DNA of 64,000 bases from Emiliania huxleyi CCMP1516 (GCF_000372725.1 NW_005198943.1:9560-73559); one strand, 5' to 3'; positions 1 to 12,134 are shown, counted from the stretch's first letter. Program-made: numbers and translations. Notes: generated by a model not told the origin, from the sequence alone.

Positions 1-205
1 GGGTTTCAGGCCCGGGGGCACCTGAGGGGCAGCCCGCCCCATGCAGGACCCGGCTGGAAGGAGTACTTCCAGGCCAGCGTCACCGCGCGCAAGGCGACGT
101 TCGCTGACGCGCCACAGGGTGCAGACCAAGTGGGGCGGCCACATCAACTACGCGACCGCGCCGCACGAGGCGAGACCCTGGCCCTGGAGCGCGCCCCGCG
201 GCGCG
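1..205 (+). CDS. 3' fragment of an unrecognised gene at the left edge
   Basis: The first 120 bases are open in frame 1 and encode a plausible segment (PGWKEYFQASVTARKATF) that follows an AG splice-acceptor-like site near 47. From about 121 the natural-looking residues move to another frame (QTKWGGHINYATAPHE), which suggests a short intron or a sequence error. There is no recognisable domain and no start in the window. This would be the end of a gene entering from the left. Confidence is low because only composition supports it. Confidence 0.22.
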
Positions 206-1519
206 CACCCTCCCACCGTTGTGCCGGGCCGGCCATCCGCAGGTGAAGCTCTCCGTTGGCACTTGCTCGAGATGGCGCGGTTGAGCCGGTCTCGACAGCT
301 TCGACCCACAGCTCTTCTTCATTTCGCATGTGCGGTGCGGACAGACGCGTGTTGATGCGCGTTTGTCTCTCGACGTCGCAACACTCAATCTACTTGCACA
401 CTCCTCACTCGAGACTCGTGTCACACAGGACGCAGCTACTTGTTTGAACCGCTTGTATTGATCTGCGCGATCGATGTGTAATTGTCCGTTTGTGCGATTG
501 TGTCGAACAACTTGCTTGACGTATCTGTACTTGGACCCGAGCCTAATTCGGGTTTTGCACTTGGTCTTGGAGCACTTGGAGTTGCAGTCAGTAACCCGCT
601 CAAACATCCAGGGGGGAGGGCCGGGGCCCGGGGAGCTAAGAGAAGGGTAGAAGCGCACCCAGCGGGCCGGATGATCGGGATCGGGTTACGGGCTAGAGAT
701 AGGGGGTGCGCAGCGCCCCAAAATCCACCACTGTGGGATTTGCGCAAAAGCTTGAGATGACTCTGAAAGCCAAGCTCTAATGTACCTCCTGCGAGGGCTG
801 TATGGTCGCCGCAGCGGACTGGCTCCGACTTGACGGGCGCATGGAAACGTGATGCCTGCATGCGCCCGTCGAGGTACATGCGGCGTTTCGGGCGACAACA
901 GCGCTGCGACCGCGAAGTGGCGGTGGACATGCTCCCATGTTGCCGACGCGGCGCCGGAGTGGCCGGCGCTGCTCGCCGCGACCACGACGGCTACTCTGAT
1001 GGTGATGCTCCGGGCCGACCCGTCCTACCCGACGGTGGCACTCTTCCACGTCTCGCTCACGCTGAGAAAAATTCTGAAACGGCGTGCACAGCAGAGTCAC
1101 CGACGAGTCGGTCCGCGTGACTCCTCGTGTCCCGTACCGTTCTCACACATCCATAAACTCACTTTGGCCCCACTGAAGCGATGCCTGAATCCTGAATCCT
1201 CAGATTTTAGATTAGGACGCTGCGCACCCTCTACTAGAGAGCCCTAGCCCTGGGGGGTGCGCGTTCGCAGAGAAAGGGCCGTAAAGTAAACACAGGTCTC
1301 CGAGGGTTGGTTCTGCGCTTTGGGTCCCCTAGCAGCGGAACGCCCCCTCTACTCGGAGCTAGTAAACACCAGACACGAGCATGACGTACACTCTCACCCG
1401 ACATCGCCACTCAGGGCGGCAGTAATTCTTCTTTGGCTGTTGTTTAAATTCTTCTTTGGCCGTTACGTGTGATCGAGTTCGAGAGAGTCTCCCGCGCCGC
1501 GACAGCCGGGACCACACAT
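206..1519. other. Intergenic stretch without a supported gene
   Basis: Several overlapping short open frames lie here on both strands, but none shows a domain, a biased composition or a splice-consistent structure. The last 90 bases hold two copies of an A/T-rich AATTCTTCTTTGGC-type motif (about 1427 and 1448), directly upstream of the ankyrin gene. They may be part of its promoter. Confidence 0.5.
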
Positions 1520-2838
1520 ATGCCCGTCGCCGACACCCGCGATGCGGACCCGGAGCTATTGCTGCGCCTTTGGGAGGCGGCGCGAGAGGGCGACCAAGCG
1601 GTCCTTCTCGAGATTCTCATGGGAGACGACGGGGAGCCGCCGCACGGCTTGCCCTCTGGCTCTGCCATGGTGGGCTCTCGCAGTCGGTGCCAGGAGCCAC
1701 ACCGACGCGTGGCTGACCTCTCCCCTGCGCCGCAGGTGGACGAGGCAGGGCTAATGCTGCTGCATGTTCTCGCTCTCGAGGGGCACGCTTCGGCGGCGCA
1801 GTGGCTGATTGACGAGGCCGGCGCCGAGGTCAACGCCACGGCCGCCAAGTCGGGGATGACTGCGCTACACTTTGCTGCACTGAAGGGCAAGGCGGCTGGG
1901 GGTAGCCCCTCTGAGGCCGCCACGAGCGGTTACGTGAGCTCCTCGCCGTGCCATGCACCCCATCAGGCGACCATGGCGTCTCTGCTGCTGCACCGCGGCG
2001 CGAGCGCGATGGCAAGCGACGCGCACGGCGTGGGCCGTGTGCTCGCAGCGCGTTCCCGAAAATTTTGTCAACAAAGCTTGTCTGAAAGCCACTAGGTTGG
2101 GCGCCCCTGCACGCCGCGGCGCGCTCAGGCCACGCAGACGTTTGCTCGACTCTGCTCGGTGCGTTCATCAGCATCTCTGCCGGGCCTGCGAACCGCTCCA
2201 GCGCTACGGTCCCACCCCTGCCCCATCCCTCAGATTGTGCGATGTTTCCGCCCCGAGCCTGCCCTCAGGCGCGCTCTCGCCGGAGCAGCTCAACGCGACC
2301 GGCCCATCGGGGGAAACGGCACTGCACCGGGCTGCCTATTGGGGCCACGAGGGGGTACGGTCCTAGGAGACCGCCTCGATCCCAGACCTCAGCCGGGGCT
2401 GACACGGACCCTCTCACGTCGGCGCGGCAGGTGGTCTCTCTGCTCGTCCAGGCAGGGGCCGACACAGCCGCCACCGACGCGTCGGGCCGCCGCCCGTACG
2501 AGGCGCCTCGCGCGCGCATGTTGCTTGTTGGCGCCTCGTGGCGGCTCAGGGTCTCTGCGACTCTCACCCGTGTCGCCGCGTGTGGCGATTGCGTGTAGGT
2601 GGCCTGCCAAGGAGGCGAGGCGTGGGAGGTGAGGGGCCCCGCCCGACCACCCGCCGCCTCTGCTTTGGCTTTGCAACGACTGAAATGTCACAAACACACG
2701 CTGGTGTGTGCGACACCCTCCCGCCCGTCGCCCGCGCCGCAGGCGCTCCCAAGGCTGCTCCGATACCTCGAGCCGCCAAAACAACGGACGCAGAGAAAAG
2801 AACTCCACGCCGCCGCTTCCTTGGAAGAAAAGAATTGA
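1520..2838 (+). CDS. Ankyrin-repeat protein, spliced
   Basis: Ankyrin repeats are protein-protein interaction modules; the partner is unknown. I start at the ATG at 1520 (MPVADTRDADPELLLRLWEAARE). The repeats read clearly after splicing: LMLLHVLALEGHASAAQWL, GMTALHFAALKGK joined to ATMASLLLHRGA, then GWAPLHAAARSGHADV, then GETALHRAAYWGHEG joined to VVSLLVQAGADTAATD. Introns inferred from closing phases: about 1675-1735, 1892-1966 (GC-AG), 2028-2095 (GC-AG), 2159-2268 (GT-AG), 2355-2430 (GT-AG) and 2503-2742 (GC-AG). The last exon, 2743-2838, gives a basic tail ending EEKN. The first intron's donor and the last join are the least certain parts. Upstream lies a T-rich element. Family identification is confident; the specific function is unknown. 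Confidence 0.8.
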
Positions 2839-4008
2839 CTGTGTTCCGCCGACCGCGTTGGGCTTGGGGGACGCGGGCGGCGAGGCCGCTGCTAGGCCGT
2901 AGGCGCATGATCGATGATGCTTGAGCGCATGACGGACGACTGCGTACACTCTACACAGCTCCGACAGGTGTAGTCTACACAGCTCCGACAGGTGTAGAGG
3001 CGCACAACAAAAGGTACGTATAGAGGATCTGGTCAGTATAGGGACACGGACGAACACGTATCACCCGCGCGGCGCGCGGGCCCCCCGCCCCCCCCCCCCC
3101 TCTTCCCCGAACGTGTGCACGTACACACACCTGCGGCCTCGGGCCTGCGGGGGGACCGCGGCCCGGCGGCAAGCGAGCGGCATCGCGGGCGCCACATCGC
3201 GCGCGAATCGCGCGCGGGGCCGCACTGCGCACATCGGCGGCAACGAGGTCGAGCGAGTCTCCTCTCTCACCGCGGTAGCGCGGACCGGAGCCGAGAACGA
3301 TAGACGCAGTAGCCAGTACGAGTATATACTGGGCTGGGTTTTTAGGCATTGTGGGGTTGGCACTCCCATCGACCCTCATGACCTCCTGCGGTCTCTGAGA
3401 TGGACACCAGTGGGTGTAGGACCACAGCCAGGATACACTCGAAGGCTGGGTAAGCAGTAGAGTTCGATACTCGACGCGTCCCACATGGTCTGTGTCGCTG
3501 TCGGCACGCTGTCGACAGGACGTCGAGCGACACCGGTGGCAGTGCCACCCAGGAGTGGTCGGGCGGCCTCCCGTCATGAGAGAGCCACCATGTGATCCGT
3601 ATGATGATTCCTGACAACCGCCTCAATCAACTTTCGTCACAGCTCCCGCTCTGAGAGGAGCTGCAGGTCAGCTCGACAGCTGGAGCTGTGTCGCCGGCGT
3701 GCGGCGGCCTGCCTCCGGAGGTGCCTCTGAGGTGGACATTTTTTGGTCACCGTGAGAGAACGCGTTCGTATTTTCACTCCGGAACTTCAACTCTGCACGC
3801 GCACCGGCCAGGGCTACAATAGTGCCAGTGAGGCGGAGGCGCGAGTCGGAAGGCCGCGATTTGGTCCCGACATTTTCCTACAGTTGTACTAGTACAATCG
3901 CTGTGAACCCAGCCACGTACCGCAAGTTCCCGCAAGAGGCTTACGCGGGCGACCGACGTCCAAGACTACAGCATAGAGGGGTTCACCTCGACCTTTTATA
4001 AAGGTTCA
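2839..4008. other. Intergenic stretch with a 24-bp tandem repeat and a poly-C tract
   Basis: No gene is supported. It contains the 24-bp tandem repeat at 2950-2997, a C-rich run near 3080-3100, and GC-rich sequence with short shadow frames on both strands. The 3' end of the minus-strand gene at 4009 lies at its right limit. Confidence 0.5.
2950..2997. repeat. 24-bp tandem repeat, two copies
   Basis: The unit starts TCTACACAGCTCCGACAGG and is repeated exactly at 2950-2973 and 2974-2997. It lies just after the ankyrin gene. No function is apparent. Confidence 0.9.
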
Positions 4009-5055
4009 TCACAAAAAATTAAGGGAAAAAACGCCTTCTCGTCTGGGCCGTTCGGCGCGACACCTCACCCGCCCGTCAAGCCCGTAGCCGTGCGGGCCCT
4101 GGGAGTCCTCCTCGTCGACTGGCGGCTCGGCCTGCCGGTCGCCGACCGTCTCCACCGAGGCGTAGCAGGAGCCGCCGATCCAGCTGCGGCGCAGGATCAG
4201 CTTGCGCCAGTTGACCCGCCCCGGCGCGGCGGTGACGCAAACCTCGAGCAGCCCTGGCCTGCCGCGCACCTCGACGCCGCCCGGGAGAGAGAGGCGGGTC
4301 CTGCTCAAGGCAGCCTCCACCCCCGACGCGTACGGGATCCGCTTCTGTGACCCAAAGCACGCGGTGCCCACGACCGACGAGACCCACGCCGCGTCCAGCC
4401 CGGCGCGCCCGCCGCTGTCTCGCCGGAGCTCGGGCATCTCGCCCAAGGGCTGCACGGACCAGCAGCGCTCCTGCCACACCTCGACCGGCTCGCCCCTCGC
4501 GACCTCGCCCGTGCTCGGGTTGAAGCTGCAGACGACCCGCGTGCGCTCCTTGGGCCGCTCCGCTCGATCGCGCCTCGGCCCGCGCGGCCGCTCGCCGCCG
4601 ACGCCGTCAAAGACACTCTCGCACCGCCAGCTGGGCACACCGGCGGCGTTCGGGTCGGCGCCCACCTCGTCGAGCGCCCACGCGTTTGCGTTGAGCATGT
4701 CGACCTGCACAGTCCACATCAGGCCTCCCGCAGCGAGGGCCGCGGCGCGCGCGCCCGGCGCCAGCGTGCTCGTGCCGCTGTTGGCCGCCGGCAGCGTCGA
4801 CCAGTCCTCCTCGGGCGCGGCGAGGCACCGGATGCGCGCGCCATCGCCGTCGCCGGCCGTCGCCTCGGGGAGCAGCCTGAGGGAGCGGCGCTGGAGGGCG
4901 TTGCCGGCCCACCGCTCAGTCGTCACGCCCTCGACGTGATTCGTGAGGGCGCCGGAGAAGGGGTCGAAAACGCAGCGCCAGCCGGCCCACTCGCCGCCGA
5001 GGCGCAGCGCAGGGCGGGCGACGGCGAGGGCGAGGGCGAAGAGGACGTAGTACAT
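4009..5055 (-). CDS. Secreted or membrane-entering protein of unknown family
   Basis: Single-exon frame of 348 residues. I start at the ATG at 5055 because it gives a short signal peptide (MYYVLFALALAVA) followed by a mature domain; the open frame upstream of it is not protein-like. The body has spaced Trp-Cys-Phe-Asp-Pro motifs (WRCVFDPFSGAL near residue 26, VCSFNPSTGEV near the middle) and a C-terminal stretch (LEVCVTAAPGRVNW then RSWIGGSCYASVETV). The pattern suggests a beta-rich, disulfide-containing secreted domain. It loosely recalls calycin-like DUF3598 proteins of algae and cyanobacteria, but I cannot assign it. No introns are needed. The 3' end is A/T-rich. Confidence 0.68.
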   Translation of the reverse strand: MYYVLFALALAVARPALRLGGEWAGWRCVFDPFSGALTNHVEGVTTERWAGNALQRRSLRLLPEATAGDGDGARIRCLAAPEEDWSTLPAANSGTSTLAPGARAAALAAGGLMWTVQVDMLNANAWALDEVGADPNAAGVPSWRCESVFDGVGGERPRGPRRDRAERPKERTRVVCSFNPSTGEVARGEPVEVWQERCWSVQPLGEMPELRRDSGGRAGLDAAWVSSVVGTACFGSQKRIPYASGVEAALSRTRLSLPGGVEVRGRPGLLEVCVTAAPGRVNWRKLILRRSWIGGSCYASVETVGDRQAEPPVDEEDSQGPHGYGLDGRVRCRAERPRREGVFSLNFL

Positions 5056-6634
5056 GTATGCGGCTGTGGGACAGCCGTTCGTGTCTGAAAAGGTTCCACC
5101 CGGCGGCTGGCGCCTGTCAGGCGTAGTCCTGGGTCGCTTGCGGGCGAAGGTGGCAGCGCGCTGTCCGAGAGAAGAGAAAAAGAAAACCAATTCCCTGCCC
5201 ACGATTGCGAATGTGGGGACTACATGATTACAGGAAGGGTGGAGGGGCCCGTCTGCAGAGCTAGGCGGCGCGGGCACCCCCCAGAAAAGAGAATTCGAGC
5301 TAGTCCTAGAAGCCGTTACGCAAAAGCATGCGCGACTTGCTTGCACTCTTTCGTGCCACTCGCTCGCGGTCTCAGACCTAGACCCTATATTCCAGGATGG
5401 CATTCTTCGAAATAGGATGGGCGCCGCAGCGGCCCGTAGCGGCGCCCCCTGCGTGCCCCCGGCCACCCCGGGGGCGGGGCCATGGGACACCCCGCCGGCC
5501 ATCGGGGATGCTTGGTTCATTTACACGGGCTGTGTTGCGGCGCGCCTCGAGACGCGCAGCGCAGCGCAGCGCGCAGAGCCCCAGACCACAAAACAGATCA
5601 GAAGACGGCCGTGGCGACACCCGCTCTGGCGACAGCCCCGCAAAAGGCACTCGCTCGCCGGCAAAGACTACGGGTAGCACAGGCGGCAGCAGAGGTGGCG
5701 GTCCGGGTCGCAGCGCGCGTAGCAAGTCGGCCCCAGCGTCAACCCAAGGGAGGGGGGTGGGAGGACGGCACGCCGCCACCACACAGGGATTTTAAGGAGA
5801 GGTGTGTGATGACTGATGTGCTAGCCGTCGCCCACCCTAACCCTTGGTCGTCTGCCTCTTTCTATCTCCCTTCGCAGTCTCTCGCCGCTTCTCGCTGCAA
5901 CCTTCATGCCACCTCGCGGTCGTCCCACTCTCGTCGTTCTCTCCCTTGTCACTTCCTCCTCTGTCGCGTCGTTCTCTTCTGCCTCGTCCTGCGACGCCGC
6001 CGCCTGCGCCGGTCCCTTGTTCTCGCGGCTTCTTTGGCCTTTCGGCGTAACTCCGCTCTCCTCTCCGAAACAAACAAAGCGTCGACCGCACGGCCTACTC
6101 GCCCAAGTACTCGCTTTCTTTTATGTCCCACCATGCAGAGCGCATCTCTCTCTCTGTTGTGCGAGGCGTGAACCGCGCCATTCGCTCTCACCTGGCAACC
6201 CTGTCTGCACGTCTCGCGCGCGCGTGAACAGGGCTCCAGGCCCCAAATGACGTGTGAGTGTTAGAGTTGTTTGGTATTGCTAAAAATCTCTCTCCTCTCC
6301 GCGTATCCTGGCCCCTCGAGTCTATCGAGCTCCCCTCGCGCAAGGACCACATTTCTGACTCCCACTCCGATCATTTGCCTCCAAGTCATGTCGTTGCTCA
6401 GGTCCACTCTCTCTTCGAACACTCGTGCCTCTACGGATGATGCCGGCGCTGGGGTCCCGGTGCACACACACACACACACGCTGGGGTCCCCTTCGGGTGC
6501 ATCGTAACATCTGACGACTGGATTTCCACTGGTTCGTCCTCCTCGGAGTCATCTTCCCCGGCTTCCTTCCGCTCGGTTCTTCGCTTGGTACGTGCGGGGG
6601 CCGTAAAATTCTTTTTTCCCTATTTCATTCCAAG
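5056..6634. other. Intergenic stretch with dispersed repeats and a promoter-like T-rich element
   Basis: No gene is supported; open frames here are compositionally random. It holds one copy of a dispersed repeat (5762-5803), a second dispersed repeat near 6266-6296, a short (CA)n run at 6462-6479 and the element AAAATTCTTTTTTCCC at 6605-6620, only 15 bases before the start codon at 6635. Confidence 0.5.
5762..5803 (+). repeat. Dispersed repeat, copy 1
   Basis: The core GACGGCACGCCGCCACCAC is followed by an A/T-rich CACAGGGATTTTAAGGAG. The same combination occurs in reverse orientation at about 52700-52756, and a diverged piece appears near 12205-12240. It is probably a short interspersed or transposon-derived family. 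Confidence 0.7.
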
Positions 6635-7708
6635 ATGTCCATCGCGATCCTGTTCGCCGCGTCGAAGCCCCTCGCCTTGTCGGTGGGGAGCAGCTCGAGG
6701 CAATCCCGCCGGGCGCCCGCGCCGCGTATGAAGTGGGAGGTCTCGATCGCGCCGTGGGAGCTCGACTACGGCCTGCAGCGTGCGCCCGTCAAGCTGCCCG
6801 CCTCGGTGCGCGAGGGCGACCCTCCGCAGCCCTTTGAGGTGACCGATGAGCAGCGGCGGGCCCTGTACGAGGACGGCGCCATCGTCATCCCCGGCGTGCT
6901 CAACGACGAGTGGATCGAGTACGCCAGGGCCGCGACCGACTGGCAGGTCGAAAACCCGCACTTCTGGTCCATCGCGGGCGTCGCGTCGGGGCTCTACGAC
7001 TACATCCAGCGGTCGGTGTGGGCGTCGAACAGCGCGTTCGCGGAGCTGCTGTACTACAGCCCCATCGCGTCCGCGCTCGCCGGCAGCATCGACGCCAAGG
7101 AGCTGCGCCTCGCGACCGACCTCCTGATGGTCAACCCGAACAAGGGCTTCAAGTGGCACCAGGACAACCAGAACGGGCCGATCGACGCGTTCGGCGAGCC
7201 GGGGGCGAACGAGTGGAACGCGCTGCGCTGGTGGGTCACGCTGGACGACTGCCCGCCCGACCACGGCGCCCCCGTCTACCTGAGGAAGAGCCACCTCAAC
7301 ACGGACGTCACGACCGACGCCGTCTTTGTCGACCTGGAGAAGGACAACCTGCTCATGTACCCGGAGCTGCTCGAGTTCCGGCCAAAGGCGGGCGACCTGA
7401 TCGTGTGGCACTCGCGCGCGATCCACAAGATTGACGGGCCAAAGTCGCAGGACTGGGAGTCGAGCAGGCGGCGCGTGCTCGGCGGCACGTGCGCTGTCGA
7501 CGACTGCCAGTACCTGGCGGGCGGCCGGCTCCTCTTCGCCGACATGGGGTCGCACGGGATGGAGGACGGCGACCCGCTGAGGCACGCGCTCTTCCCGAAG
7601 CTGTACCCGTGCTCCGACCCCGCCGAGCGCGCCGAGGCCGCCGCCGGCAAGTGCACGCGCACGTGGGAGGGCGTCGGGCGCATGTGGGCGGCGCGCTCAA
7701 GTCGATGA
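6635..7708 (+). CDS. Phytanoyl-CoA dioxygenase (PhyH) family protein
   Basis: Fe(II)/2-oxoglutarate-dependent oxygenase of the PhyH family; these hydroxylate lipid-like or small-molecule substrates. 357 residues, single exon. The fold signature is visible: the HxD iron ligands H175 and D177 in FKWHQDNQ, the distal His in DLIVWHSRAIHKIDGP (H264 most likely), and the 2-oxoglutarate-binding Arg in SSRRRVLGG around residue 280. The N-terminal 30 residues (MSIAILFAASKPLALSVG then basic) could be an organelle-targeting presequence, with the catalytic domain starting near residue 68 (FEVTDEQRRALYEDGAIVIPG). The start codon follows a T-rich element by 15 bases. The iron ligands are intact, so it is probably active; the substrate cannot be inferred. 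Confidence 0.9.
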   Translation: MSIAILFAASKPLALSVGSSSRQSRRAPAPRMKWEVSIAPWELDYGLQRAPVKLPASVREGDPPQPFEVTDEQRRALYEDGAIVIPGVLNDEWIEYARAATDWQVENPHFWSIAGVASGLYDYIQRSVWASNSAFAELLYYSPIASALAGSIDAKELRLATDLLMVNPNKGFKWHQDNQNGPIDAFGEPGANEWNALRWWVTLDDCPPDHGAPVYLRKSHLNTDVTTDAVFVDLEKDNLLMYPELLEFRPKAGDLIVWHSRAIHKIDGPKSQDWESSRRRVLGGTCAVDDCQYLAGGRLLFADMGSHGMEDGDPLRHALFPKLYPCSDPAERAEAAAGKCTRTWEGVGRMWAARSSR

Positions 7709-8177
7709 CCGAGATGTCCTCCTTTGCCAACGTCGTCAACCTCGGCGGCGCCAAGGAGGGGCGCGCGAAGGGGGGGAAGGCGACGCTTAAGCTGCCCTCC
7801 CCACCCTTTCCCCACGACCTCCCAGAGATCCCGCTGCCCTCCCTACCCAACCCCCTAGCCAAGGAGGGCGCGGCCAGCGAAAAGTGAACGAGCCGGGCTC
7901 CCAGCGGGCGCGCGTCGTGTGGGGAATGATATGTTTAGTTTATGCTGAGAAAGCGTGCAACCGGCGGCACAGTTCAAGTTCTCCAGACACGGACGACACG
8001 GACGAAGGACGGACCCACCTCGTGAAGACAGAAGAGGACACTGCGGGTGGCGACCTCGACGCACGAGACGGAGAGGGTGAGGCTGTCCCCGCCCTCGCCC
8101 GCCCTCCCCGCGGGACACTCCCGCCACCTCCTCTCGGGGTCCGCGCGCGGCTGGCTGGCTGGACGGCCCTCGTAGCT

Positions 8178-11100
8178 CTAGTCCACGCCGAGAGCCTCGG
8201 CCACCGCCTCTTGTGACAGCCCACCGCCGCCGCGGTGCTCTGGCATCGGGAGGGAAGCGCGCCGAATCCCGAGACCAAGCCGAGGCAGGGAGAGCCGACT
8301 CCGGGCGAGGGGCTGGTGGGCGCCGGGAGAGCTGGCCTGGGGCGGCAAACGCATGCGCGACGAGACAGAGGGCGGCGCGGGCGAAGCGGGAGGGTGGGAG
8401 CGCGCGTCGCCATCCTCGCTGCCCGCGTCCACTAGCCCCACTGCTGGCGAGCCAGACTCGGGAGCGGTCGGAACTTCCCCAGCACCTGCGGCAAGCCCCA
8501 CGGCGGCGGCGGCGCCGTTTTGCTCGGCAAAGCCCGCTGGAGCGGCGGCCCCGATCTCTGTGGCGTCGGACCTCGTAGCGACCAGCGCCGCCGAGCGCGC
8601 CGCCTCGCGTGAGCAGCGGCGCGCGAACAGCCGCTTCCGCTCCTGCTCCAACTGCGCCTATGTAACACAAGGAGACCAGATTGGGACGTGGCGTCGCAGA
8701 GGGCCGGCATCTCTCCGTTTGAAGACGCGCCCGCTGCTGCGCGATGGACGCGTCCAGCGTGCACACGTCCGGAGGCGTGGCGGCCGGAGGCACGGCGGCG
8801 GCTACCGCGGCCGGCTTGGGAGGTGCAGCCGGCGCGGCTGCCGCATCCGCATCTTGCGCGGCTGCCGGATCCGCATCTTGCGCGGCTGCCGCATCTGCGT
8901 CTCGCGCCTGGGGCATCGTGGGCGCGCCGCCCGTAGGCTCCTGCCTAAGCGACGCCGTGGCGCCCTCCGCGGAGTCGGTTGTCTTTGCGTTCGCGCCGCT
9001 GTGCGCTGAGTCGATTGGCTGCAGCGGCGAACGGGCCGTGCTGCCCGCGGCACCCCCCTTGGACGAAGTGCTCCCCCTGGGCGAGACCCTCGGGTGCGTC
9101 GTCGCTCGCGGCGGCGCCTCTGCCCGTGCCAACTTCTTGAGGGCAGAGCAAACACCTTCGAGCCGAGTGGCGGCGGCGGCAAGGGCCGGGCCATCCCACT
9201 CAGCCGACTCCTTCGGCCCCGAAGCTGCCGACGCGGCACGAAACGCTTCGACAACCATGCTGACGCGCGGCGCCTGCAGCCCACGCAGCTCGCGCGGCCG
9301 TGCCGCCGCCGGAGCCGCTACGACGCGCGCCGCGACCGAAGAGACCCACTCGGCAGCGCTCGCCTAGTGCAGAGCGCCGCGCCTCAGCTGCGCGGCACCT
9401 CCATTGGGGTCGTAGAACCTGGCAGCGCAAGGACCTCGGCGGTGGCAGCTGCGGCGGCACCGGCGGTCGGGTGGAGCAAGAGGCCCACGAGCAGCTCGCG
9501 GCGCGACTCGAGCGCCTGGGGAGGGGTCGTGGCGCGACGACTGGGGAGGCTGCAGTGCGCGTCCGCTAGGCTCGGGAATTGCCGGCGGCGGAGGGGGGCT
9601 CCGGGCAAGCGCGGCGCGCACCTTGGCCTCTGACTTGAGCGGCAACCGTGAGAGGGCGGCGGTCGCGCGGCGCGCGAGGCTCGTGCGCCCGGAGGAGAGG
9701 CTCGCCACGCCGTTCGCGGCCTTGGTTAGCGCCTAGCAGGCGAGTGCGCACGCCTCCCAGGCGAGGCGCGCGGGATATCGGCGGCGAGGGAGCTCTCTCT
9801 CTCTTCGCTACTCTGTCTGGCTGTCTTGCCGCCGCCTACTTGCGCTGCGCCTGAGAAAGGCTGACGAGAGCAGCCGCGCGCTCGGTAGGGCCGTGCAGCT
9901 GAATCGTGGCGACGGGCACGCCGTCACCGCCGGTCGGCGGAGAGGTCGGGGACAGTCGCGTCTCACCGCCGCCCGCGGCGCAGTCCGAGGCCTCCGACTC
10001 TTGCGCGAGCGACTTTGCCTGCGCCGCCCACGCCTCTTCAGCGCGGCGGAGGAGCGTGCCAGCTCGCTCGATCTGCCACGGGGCGGCCTTTGGGCTGCAG
10101 CGCTCGCCCGCCGCCACCCGTGTGGACGGGCTCTCCCAAGTGCTGCCCACCCTCACGCCCGCCTGCTCGGCGTGCGACAGGCCGTGGCCCTCCTGGCGGA
10201 GGAGCGGCTCGGCGGCGTGCGGACTGAGGCTGCTCTCGGACGTCGGCGTCGCAGCGGCCCCCTCCTCAACCTCGAAGCACCGTCCCACCTCTGGCCGAGC
10301 AAACGGGTTGTCGCCGCGAGCGCCCTCCTCCGCCTGCGGCCGCTGGCCGCGTCCCTGGCAAGGCCCCGCCGCCTCCAGGTCGTCTTCGCACTCGCCGTTG
10401 TACTGTGAGGTGCCGTCCACGCGCTGCGCGTCGACCACCAAGTCCACCGGCTTGGACGCCGCCGGCCCGGGAGCGTCGCCGAATCGCAGCCGCAGCCGCA
10501 GCGCGCCACAGAGCGGACCGTCGCCGCTCAGGGGCGCCACCTCGCCGGGCGCAAGGACAACCTCCCATCGGGCGGCGGCGGCGGCCGCCGCCGTCATCCG
10601 CGCGTGCGGCGGAGGCGTGGCCAACAGCTCGGCGGAGGCGCCACCCCACGTCCGCGGCGTCGACGGCGGCGCCCGTGCCGGCGGACCGCCGTCCACTTCG
10701 CCGCCCTCGCACGGCGAGACGGCGACGCGCACCTCTGCCCCCGTGTCGTTGAGGGCGTACAACCGCTGCCCCGCCGGCGCGCTCAAGCGGACCACGCCGC
10801 CGCCTCCGCGGAGGCACGCGGAGAGCGGCATCGGTGGCAGGAGCGAGGGGAGCGACTGGCGGGGCAAGGCACACGCAATGGTGAGTAGGAGGCCGGCGCG
10901 TGGCATGAGCAGTGGGAACTGGGGGCAGGTAGGGGGGAGGACTGGGAACCGGGGGCGGGGCGAGGGGGCGCACGCCTGGAGCCAGCCGAACATCGCCTCG
11001 GCTGCGTCGGCCCAAGTTGCGGACGACTCGGCGTGGGCCATCGCCACGTTGGTCCGCATCAGCCTCAGGTTGATCGCGTCCCGCGCCCGCCGCAGCTCGC

Positions 11101-12134
11101 TCTGCAGCACCAGCGCCGCCGCTGCGCCCTCCTCTGCGGACGGCGACGAGGCTGCCGGCGGCGACCCGCGGGGGGAGCGAGGCGTGGCCAGGCCCTGCGC
11201 TCCCTGACGCCACACCAGCCGCGCCATGTCGCGCAGCGCGTCGTGGTCTCCGACGGCCGCCAGCATCGCGCCCGCGCGCGGCACGCCCTGCGGTCGGGCG
11301 GCGGGGACAGTGGAGGAGAGCGAGGGAGTGGCCGCTGAGGGAGCAGCCGCGTGCCTCGAGCCAGAACGCGCGCCGCGAGAAGGGCGGGCCCTGTCCGAGG
11401 AGCCAGTTGTAGATGTCCAGCAGCAGCGAGAGCGCCTCCGCCTCGGCCCATGCCAGCCGTCCCGCCGGCGCCGGAGGCAGCGCCGAAAGCTCGCCCGAGC
11501 CGCTGCGCGGAGCGTACCACGCGTGGAGCGGATCGGCGGCGCAGCATGGGCCCAGTGCCGGCTGGGCTCCGCGATGGTCCGCCACGACGCCCAGCCCCTC
11601 GCCGCGCGGGGTTGCCGGCGCGGCGGCGCGGCCTCCGCTTGCACGCAGCGCAAGCTCCTCGTCGGCGTCGGCGAGCGCGCAGGCGAGCGAGCGAGCGTCT
11701 GCGCGCGCGGCGTGCAGCGACTGCCTAAGCGCCAGCAGCGCGCGCTGCTGCATCGCCAGCAGCCGCAGCGCCCACGGCGGCAGCGTAGCCAGCGGATTCG
11801 GTGCTGCCGGCGCCGCCACCGCCACCGGCGCGGCAGCACTCGTGGGCGACGGCGAAGCGGCCGTGACGCGCGGTGTGCGGAGGAACGATCGGGCCTGTGA
11901 GGGCGAGAGCAGCGCCCACTGCCTGAAGTCCTCGGACTGAGGCGCTGCAGGCGAAAAGAAGGGCGTGGCTGCCAACGGCGTCGCCGGCGCCGCGGTGGAG
12001 GCCTGCAGCGGCGTCGTGGGAGTCGCACTGTGGAGGCACGCCACACTGTGCGTTGGTGGCGGCGCTGGAGTCGCAGACTTTCGTCTTCGACGGCGTGAGC
12101 GCGACGACGACGACGACGAGGACTGGAGCTCCAT
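8178..12134 (-). CDS. Large Ala/Pro-rich protein with coiled-coil C-terminus, seven exons
   Basis: I assemble one gene of roughly 1140 residues because exon phases close: 12134-11355, 11287-10976, 10855-9851, 9732-9622, 9515 to about 9431, 9363-8698, and 8657-8178. At least four of its introns are GC-AG (donors at 11354, 10975, 9850 and 8697). The N-terminus is Ser/Arg-rich, followed by EDFRQWALLSPSQARSF and a helical block (LPPWALRLLAMQQRALLAL). Exon 3 has a beta-like segment (RWEVVLAPGEVAPL). Exon 6 has an imperfect AQDADAAAA repeat. The C-terminal exon is a charged helix (LEQERKRLFARRCSREAARSA). I recognise no family. Joining all exons into one gene is inference; two adjacent genes are possible. 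Confidence 0.55.

Noticed and set aside
849..1247. 132-residue plus-strand frame (MMPACARRGTCGVSGD)
   Set aside because: Composition drifts along its length, there is no domain, and similar-quality frames exist on both strands.
9906..11207. Plus-strand 433-residue frame
   Set aside because: Shadow of the minus-strand multi-exon gene, whose exon phases close; the plus frame lacks structure.
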